The notes beneath the pieces were generated by a model. That model did no database searches. It was not told the DNA's origin and worked only from the letters and a program-made list of their open reading frames with translations. Shown one piece after another: positions 57,018 through 64,000 of a stretch of 64,000 nt of DNA. Within the stretch, counting starts at the first letter, position 1. Every line of letters starts with the position of its first letter. Position numbers and translations under genes: made by a program. This DNA comes from Zingiber officinale. Taxonomy: Eukaryota; Streptophyta; Magnoliopsida; Zingiberales; Zingiberaceae. The stretch covers positions 13,014,672 through 13,078,671 of the forward strand of contig NC_056001.1 of NCBI RefSeq assembly GCF_018446385.1, written 5' to 3'.

Positions 57018-59050
57018 GAGCAACTCCAATGGAGATATTTGAAGGAGATATTTTTTCAAATATCTCACAATGGGGATATTTGAGGGGTGATTAAAAATCA
57101 CGGGTACTAATTCCCTCTTGTGAGGCCCATCAAAATGGTGGGCTATCATTATTTATTATTTTTTAATTCAATTAAATTGGAAAAAAAAAAGAACATTAGA
57201 AGAAACAAAATCAAACATACGAACGAATAAACGTTGGAAAAAAAAACATAAAAAAAAGAGTAACATTGGAATAAAAAATCAAACATGAAAAAAAGCGAAC
57301 GTTAATTTTAACATTCATTTTTTTCAATGTTGGGTATGTTTATTTTCTCCTATATATATATATCATTTCTTTCATCTATTTTCATTATTTCCATACTCAT
57401 TGTCTATCAAAAATTTAGAGAGAAATGAATAAAAATTCTGGTCATTATTTTAAGGATTTGTTCAACTCTCCAAATATTGACGAAAATCTAGTAAAGAAAG
57501 TTCTCGAGTTTGTCCTAATTTCTTCAATCATCAATTTCCATTTCCCACTCAACATTCACCAAATTTTCAACCTTTTCCATACCCACCACCATATTAACAT
57601 AATTTTCAAAGTTATCCAAATTCTTTGAGTGAAGACCCTCGAGCTCCGTTTTATACAGATCCTCTAGAATATTGGCAGAGTAGTCAGTATTTCATGCAAG
57701 CTCCATCTCATGGAATTAATCCACTTCAATCACCAGAGATTCAATCAAATGAATCGAGAAGAGCTAGTGTTGATGCAACTGACAGTGATAAAGGTACACT
57801 TTATGCAGCCCCCGATTCACAACTTTCTCCATTCTCATATGAAACTGCAAACGATGATATTATTCTCAATCAAGTACCAGAGATGGACAACGAATCAGAT
57901 GAAAATCATAGCAAGCGAACAGTATGGACAGTAGCAGATGATAAGCTCATTGCAATGGCCTACACAATTATGAGTGAAGATTCAGTAGTTGGTAATGTCT
58001 AGAAGAGTGGGTCATTTTGGAAACGAGTTGTGACATACTACAATACCAATCGAGATAAGAGAGCTAAAAAGAGAACTGCAGAGAAAGCAAAATCACATTA
58101 GGCTTCGCTAAAAAGGATCGTAAATAGATACAATGGAATCTACAATAAATGATATAATGATCGACCAAGCGGATGGAGTGACGAAGATTTGATGATGCGA
58201 GCTCATAAAGAATGCAAGAGTACTTTTAAAACTACTTTCCAATATGAGCATGTGTGGAGAATCGTGAAAGATAATCCAATGTATGCTCCTCAATCCTCAG
58301 AGCGACGGGCTACAAAGAAAGCAAGAACATCAGAATCATCAGATGCACATACTAACTCTTCTAATCCTAACACAACTGTTAATATAGATGATAGAGAAAT
58401 CCGATCTCGTCCAATAAGACAAAAGGTTGCAGAGCGGAAAGGCAAAAAAAGAGTAGACTAAATTGATGAATTGAATCAGGCTATGCAACAATCAATGACA
58501 CATTTGGAAGAGTATAATAACAATAAGAAAGTGGATCAACTCATCCAATCACATAATGGACACACGAGGCATGACAGATGAACAACTTCAAAATCATCTA
58601 GTGATATGTGAATAGCTGAAGAAAAAATTGAACATGTAGTTAATTGCTATAGTTTATTTTATATGCTCTATGTTTATTTTATTAATTGTAGTTTATTGTT
58701 ATGTGTTTTATTAATTTAATATGATTTGTATCTCTGTATTTCAATTCCAAATTTATAAAATATTTGTATTCGTATGAAGTAGTATTTTTCTTAAATTTAT
58801 ATAGCTTTTATTGTATTTTTCTTAAAATTAAATGTAAGTTAATTAAATGGACGTGGACCTATAAATATTTGGTTGGTGAAATATTTGATTGTTGAATTGG
58901 AAATATTTTAGAGTGAATATTTGATGGGTGAGATCCATAAATATTTGATTGGTGGGATATTTTATTATAAGATTTGGAATATTTGAAAAATAATGGGGAA
59001 GTGGGGTCACCAATATTTAAAAGAAATATTTCTAACTATTGTGGATGTTG
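57018..59050 (+). mobile_element. PIF/Harbinger (Pong-like) derivative
   Basis: The left end GAGCAACTCCAATGGAGATA and the right end (reverse complement) CAACATCCACAATAGTTAGA are imperfect inverted repeats of the usual plant Harbinger 'GGGCATCCACAATGG' style. Both are flanked by the 3-bp duplication TTA (57015-57017, 59051-59053). It holds one gene remnant, ORF1 (Myb-like); the DDE transposase gene is missing. Confidence 0.85.
57425..58640 (+). pseudogene. Harbinger ORF1 (Myb/SANT-like DNA-binding protein), disrupted
   Basis: Opens MNKNSGHYFKDLFNSP, then a Phe/Pro/Gln-rich part reached by a frameshift near 57505. A Myb/trihelix-like domain follows ('KRTVWTVADDKLIAMAY', 'FWKRVVTYYN', 'WSDEDLMMRAHKE'), then 'FEHVWRIVKDN'-type sequence and a basic NLS-like stretch ('RRATKKARTS', 'KVAERKGKKRVD'). 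In-frame stops lie near 58000, 58099, 58150 and 58459. In autonomous Pong-like elements this protein works with the transposase at the element ends. Confidence 0.8.
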
Positions 59051-59053
59051 TTA

Positions 59054-59507
59054 AATTATATTGAAAAATAACAATAAAAAAAATTCTACCAACCAGTGAA
59101 ATTTTCGCTTTTTACTCTATATATTTTTAAACTTTTTGCAATGCCCTTATTAATTTATATTATGACTTACTATCATACTTTCCTACGATTTAACATATTT
59201 TCTATAATTCACTATTTTTCATGTTTTATATTTTATATTTTATAAAACATCCCCCAATAATTTCTTTTGGCAAAACTTAGGAAAATAAATAATTGAAAGA
59301 ATCAATAGTATGAAAAAAAGTACAATGGGGGAAGAAAGTTCAAATGTAAGCATTCATCTCTGTTCCAATTTCGACATGAATCATCCAAAAATGCTCAACA
59401 CTTGAACCCTTTTAAAACAACATCGAGTTCATGAATGGATCAAAAAAATGTTCCTTTTAATGCAAGATCATGCGTGTTGTGTTTCTAATCCTTTCGGACT
59501 TCTTTTG
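59054..59507. other. AT-rich 3' flank of the WEB-family gene
   Basis: No frames or repeat ends are recognised. It probably includes the 3' UTR of the minus-strand gene ending at 59508. Confidence 0.4.
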
Positions 59508-61154
59508 TTATCCCCAAAAATTGAAAATCTTCGGAAGCAGTGATTTGCTCCTCTTCCTCGCCCATCCAGCTGCTTTGAAGTTGTTCGACCTCCTCGTGCG
59601 TGCTTCATCCGCTTCGACAACGCGGAATTTTTTATCCAACAAGACACCGGGATCCGATACGGCAGATAAACTCCTTGCAACGCCACTCGTCGCCATCCTC
59701 TCCTGACCTCTCGGCCTCCTCAGCTCTTGCTCCACGTTGAGTTTAGCTTCGTTCGTCTTCTCTATCTCTTCCAATGTAGCATTCAATGTCTTCTTCTGTC
59801 TTAGGATCTTCTTATTTGCTTCCTCCAGCTCCTGCAACCTCCTCGCTTTGGATTCCTTGGCTTCTTTGAGTTGCTCAATGGCAGAGATGGTCCTTCTTCT
59901 CGCCATCTCTTCCGCTTCGTTCGCTTTCTGGCTAAGTTTGAAATACTCTTCTATCGACAAGGTGACTCTATCGGATGAATCATGTGCCATAGCCTGTTCT
60001 AGTTTGGTTTCCATGGCCTCAAGTTCAGCTTCAAGAGATGACACAAAGGCAATAGCCAAACCTTCCTTTTCTCTCAAGCTTTCAAGGAATCTCTTCTTCG
60101 TCTCCAACTCGGCAGAGAGTGAAAAAGCAGTAGCTTTAAGATCGACGACTCGTTTTTTTGCTTCCTCAATGTCAACCCTCGCCTCATGTAATTCTTTGAA
60201 TGAAGTCAATTCAGCTTTCTTCTCAGAGAGTGCGGCAGAAACTTTGTCTAGTCTTGATTCTAGCTCATTTGTTTGCCGGAGTTGCAACTCATTGAACTGT
60301 TGCAACTCATTCTCCACTCGCTTCAATTCCTTCTCCCAGTTTAACTTGTCCTGCTCAACTTGAAAATCTTGTTCCTCAACTTCAAGATGTGCAGATTGAG
60401 CCAGCTCAAGCAATTCCTTGTTGGTTCTCACCTCCATCTCATTTGATTCAGAAACCAACCTTTTAGCCCTCATCATCAGTTCTAGCTCTTCCTTTGCTGA
60501 TGCTAACTCTGCATCAATGAGTTCTTTGGCAACCTCCAATTTTCCCATGTTCGCAACACTTGCGCAGCTGGCGATTTCTCGATGCTGTTGTCTCAGTCTC
60601 ACATCTGCAATCTCAGCTTCCTCCTTGGCCTTTCTCTCCGAACTTTCTGATTTCTCCAAGCTCAACTTCAGCTCTTCGATATATCTCTTTGCATCATCTA
60701 GCTTCTTCACCACTTGTGCTTTGGTTTCTTCTACAGCTTCATATTCTTTTCTGTGCTCTAGAATTTCTTCTTGTACTTTCTCAAATTCAAGTTGTATAGT
60801 TTTCTGCCTCTGCGTATAAAAGAATTTAGCTAATAATGGTCGAATTGAGTGCTATCTTAAAAGTAAAACCAGTCAAGCTAAATTTACCTCTGCAGCTGGA
60901 ATTGTTTTAGCCTCACGATGAACAACACCACCAAACTTATTGATCGCTGCCTTAACTGACTCAAATGGTGCAGCAGTGTCAATATGCCCTCGGATCATTT
61001 CATCCTTGGGAAAAAACATTAAATTTTTAGAGAAAAACGTTAAATTTTTTATAAAAAAATAAAAATAAATAAATAAATTTACTTCTCTATTGCTCCGGGC
61101 TGACTTGTAAATCTCCTTGACCATCATATGGGGATTAGCTTCTGCCTCGAGCAT
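59508..61154 (-). CDS. WEB/PMI2-family coiled-coil protein (DUF827), three exons
   Basis: Minus-strand exons 61154-61083, 61004-60888 and 60809-59508, all GT..AG with phase-0 introns, give 496 aa. The family signature 'RGHIDTAAPFESVKAAINKFGG' spans exon 2 (about residues 29-50). It is followed by an almost continuous coiled coil (about 65-440) rich in Glu, Lys and Leu, and a basic C-terminus ending RKRSKSLLPKIFNFWG. This is the plant WEB family (PF05701), whose founders WEB1 and PMI2 act in light-driven chloroplast movement; this smaller member may have another role. The start Met at 61154 gives an N-terminus of 24 residues before exon 2 and is the first in-frame ATG seen; an additional upstream exon cannot be ruled out. 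There are no disruptions. Confidence 0.88.
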
Positions 61155-62878
61155 CTTCGCAAATAAATTATGTTCTGCACAGAAGTTGATGATTTATAAG
61201 AATTACACATGGTTGAAAAGGGTATGAATAAAAAAGTTAAACATTCATGAACCTTCTTCCTTTCTTGAGTCTTTGATTCCCTAGTGAAAAGAGTTTGAAG
61301 ATGCAATATGATGAGGGGGATTATATATAATCTGTCTTTACCTTCATTTTGGCAATTTCGATAAGATTGTTTGCAACTTTTACTTTGTTTGGTCATTAGC
61401 CACGTCATGACCACTTCATTGACACCTTGTTTTCGAAGGTTTTAGGTGTCAAAAAGTATTCTATTCTAATGAAGCGCAAAATACGGAGATAAATTTGGAT
61501 TAGTAGAAGATCTATATTTAGTGAAAGTCAATGCGCTTGTTTAAGATTAGATGATAAATATAAGAAAATAATTTTGACTGAATATAATTTAATTTGTTTT
61601 TTTAACGTTTGGGTAACATGTATACTTCTAAAAAAATATATATCAAATCAAGCGTTTTAATTTGAATTTGTTCAATTAAATAAAATTAATGAATGATGTT
61701 GAAATATTTTTAATTGTTTTTATGTAACATAATTCATTTTTCTAGAAGATTTAAATAATTTACCAGTATGTGTGTGTATATATATAAAATACATGTTTTT
61801 AAAACAGAGAACACACCGAAGTGAGATCAATCATCGCTGCTGGCGGCTGGTGATGTAGTACTGCTGCAATGTGAGATTTATTTTTTCTTTAATTTGTTAA
61901 TATTTATTTTGTTTGTAAATTTTGATTGAGTTTATTTCATAGATGTGTTTTTTTCCTTGCAATATTTGAGTGTCTATTGATCATTCCGTAGATGGTTTAC
62001 TGCAAAGCATATGAGATCGAGATTCACAAGGAAAAATGAATGGTTAATCAATGAACCCTTTGTAACGTGTCTCAGCTTGATCAAATATTTTTGAATTGTG
62101 CATTTGTAAGTATATTTGAATGTTTCATTAACTCAAAATCACATTGATAATTCTTGATTGGAATTCTGTTTGTAAATTTACTGCATTTTAAAATTTTAAG
62201 ATAGAATGCAGCTCCAGCTGTGTCAGTATGACTAATCAAAATATCAAATGTCCATTCGGAGTGACTGCTTGATAAGAGTATGGAGATGACCTCTCATATT
62301 AGAATAGAGATATTAGAATAGATGACCTCTCATATGCTCATGTTAACATTCAACTTCTGTGGATGCACCTAATCTCAGCAATTCAACATATCAAACCAGA
62401 AAGAACATATGTGGTATTCGGTTATGTTGTTAAAACTGCAGCTCCAACATGAGAACGGTCCATTTCAATTTGAGATGAGTGTGGAAACTGAGGATATTGA
62501 ATCTGTCAGATTTGAATTGGTTTCAATGAGAATGCCATGTCATAGCTAAAGCAGCAGCATCTAGTTTGGACACAACTTGTTGAACTCAAAATTCTTATTG
62601 TGAGATTCAGTGACTTAATAGATAAGGTTTAATTTGTCTTAAGTTAAATATAAGTTTAGTAAGTTGGCCTTGATATTGAAATTAAGAATTTAGGATGAGC
62701 GCATTAATCATGCATGCTCATCCTATAGAATTATACACAGTCTAGTACTATAGTCCCACTACAAGAAAACCACTCGACTCCACCAAATTATACACACTGG
62801 AAAAAAAACGATTAAACCAACAGACATGCTCATATTATACCAACAAACTACAAAGAATGAATGAAGAGCAAAACGAAG
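61155..62878. other. Intergenic region between the WEB and kinase genes
   Basis: Holds the 5' flank of the WEB gene (61155-61420) and the 3' flank of the kinase gene (62700-62878). A direct duplication 'gatgacctctcatat' occurs at about 62285 and 62320, and a (TG)(TA) run near 61765. No gene is recognised between 61430 and 62700. Confidence 0.45.
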
Positions 62879-63859
62879 CTAGTGCCGTCGCAGGCGGCGC
62901 TGCTTCTGATGCGACCCATGGCGCATGAGGGTGTTCGAAGAGGCGGTGGAGGACGATGTCGACGGAACTGTGGAGGAAGACGTCGACGGAACTGTGGAGG
63001 ACGATGTCGACGGAGCTGTGGAGACCGACGTCGAGGGTGCAGTGGACGACGATGCAGAGACAGAGGTGGAGGCGGAGACGAAGGAAGATTCGCCAGCGGA
63101 AGTGCGGGAGCCGCCGGTGGCCGAGTGCGATGTTCTTGCGTAGCGGGATCCCGGAACCCCGGGCCTCATCGGCTCCTCCAACGCCGTCGGTTTCTTCGAC
63201 AAGACGATGAGAACTCGCTTCATGTCAGGCCGCAGCTTGGGGTCGGACTGCGTGCAGAGGAGACCCACCTGCACGCAAAACGCCACCTGCTCCTCGTCTG
63301 CGGTGGGCTGCAGGGCAGGATCCATCATCTCCACACTACGCCCCTTCCTGTAAAGCTTCCATGCCTGAGATAATGTCAGATACCCAATTAATCAATTAGA
63401 AGAGCTTCATACTTCCAGTTAATCTGGTTTAGAAACTAGGATCGAACGGAGATCAGCGTGGCGTACCCATTCGAGGAGGGAGTTGGCATCGGGGTCGGGG
63501 AGCAGGTTGAAGGCGTTGTTCTTGCGGCCAGAGACGAGCTCGAGGAGGATGACACCGAAGCTGAAGACGTCAGCCTTGGCAGTGAGTTTGCCATGCATGA
63601 CGTACTCCGGGGCCATGTAGCCGTTGGTGCCGGCGATGCGGGTGTGGACGTATGTCTGGTCCTCCGGGAACAGCCGCGCCATGCCGAAGTCGGCGATCTT
63701 GGGCACCCACCGTTCGTCTAGCAGGATGTTGCTGGCCTTGATGTCGCGGTGGATGATTGTGGTGTGCGCCGATTCGTGCAGGTACAGAAGCCCCCGCGCC
63801 ACCCCCATCATCACCTGGAACCGCCGCTGCCAGTCCAATTCCGTCGACTTCCTCCTCCA
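62879..63859 (-). CDS. Receptor-like kinase, CRK43/At1g70740-like, 3' part only
   Basis: The last two exons are visible: 63859-63467 (131 codons) and 63364-62879 (161 codons plus stop), joined by a GT..AG intron. Kinase motifs: 'RGLLYLHE', catalytic loop [14 protein letters not shown] (an RD kinase), DFGMARLF, '[15 protein letters not shown]' activation segment, '[14 protein letters not shown]', and the closing '[13 protein letters not shown]'. Subdomains I-V and any extracellular part lie beyond the window edge. The pattern, including '[13 protein letters not shown]' after the kinase, matches cysteine-rich-receptor-like kinases of the At1g70740 type, membrane Ser/Thr kinases of stress and defence signalling. 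The tail carries five Ser/Thr-rich 'STVPSTSS'-like repeats coded by 'gacggaactgtggagga' DNA repeats. It is intact as far as seen. Confidence 0.88.
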
Positions 63860-64000
63860 CTGACCTCCCTCTTCTCCTCCTGCTCGATTCCAGTTCAGTA
63901 AAAAAAAAATATTAGAACTCCTATTTGCCCAATAATTGCAGTCTGTTCATAGTAAAAACAAATTTAAAAAATGAACCATTGATCAACTAAAGAATAAGAT
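63860..64000 (-). other. Intron of the kinase gene, running off the window
   Basis: Begins (minus strand, 3' side) with the acceptor 'gggaggtcag' before codon TGG at 63859. AT-rich upstream, with no further exon before the window edge. Confidence 0.6.

Noticed and set aside
59737-60819. Ser/Leu-rich plus-strand frames of 208 and 133 codons as genes
   Set aside because: They are antisense shadows of the coiled-coil WEB-family exon.

Overview
The window is plant nuclear DNA, most likely from a monocot with a large, repeat-filled genome. Spliced plant genes (a GDSL esterase/lipase, a short BAP31-like ER protein, a WEB/PMI2-family coiled-coil protein and a cysteine-rich-type receptor kinase) sit among CACTA, Mutator (MULE), hAT and PIF/Harbinger DNA transposons, tRNA-derived SINEs and many Copia and Gypsy LTR elements. 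I suspect Zingiberales from the general look of the LTRs, but the sequence alone does not prove it. There are no bacterial features, rRNA genes or CRISPR arrays.

Layout. 1-4 kb: a cut-off LTR, a SINE, a CACTA-like terminus and a 201-bp tandem duplication. 4.03-18.37 kb: a CACTA transposon with both ends and the 3-bp target duplication TAT, carrying a TNP2 transposase gene and a five-exon second gene, both broken. A solo Copia-type LTR (5.66-12.30 kb) sits in the TNP2 gene, and a 4-kb Gypsy element (7.00-11.04 kb) sits in that LTR. 18.4-31.7 kb: a graveyard of hAT derivatives, Copia LTRs in both orientations and a three-level nest (solo LTR inside a long-TIR MULE inside a Copia LTR). 31.7-36.4 kb: a gene island with an intact four-exon GDSL gene (+) and an intact single-exon BAP31-like gene (-).

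36.4-57.0 kb: inverted arms of about 400 bp bracket a block holding a decayed MuDR transposase gene, a Gypsy element (itself split by a Copia LTR), and an internally deleted minus-strand CACTA split by another Gypsy element. I read this as one old MULE that landed just upstream of the BAP31-like gene and then swelled by nested insertion. 57.0-59.05 kb: a PIF/Harbinger derivative with TTA target duplications that keeps only the Myb-like ORF1 gene. 59.5-64 kb: the second gene island, both genes on the minus strand: the WEB-family gene (three exons, 496 aa) and the 3' end of a receptor-like kinase gene that runs off the window.

The host genes have unrelated roles (secreted hydrolase, ER membrane trafficking, chloroplast-movement-type coiled coil, membrane kinase), and nothing suggests a cluster. 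The most interesting structure is in the mobile DNA. Two Gypsy elements lying 40 kb apart in opposite orientation carry the same ordered pair of internal tandem-repeat arrays, one of which has a TATA-like motif in nearly every 62-65-bp unit, where coding sequence would be expected. All identity estimates here are by eye.
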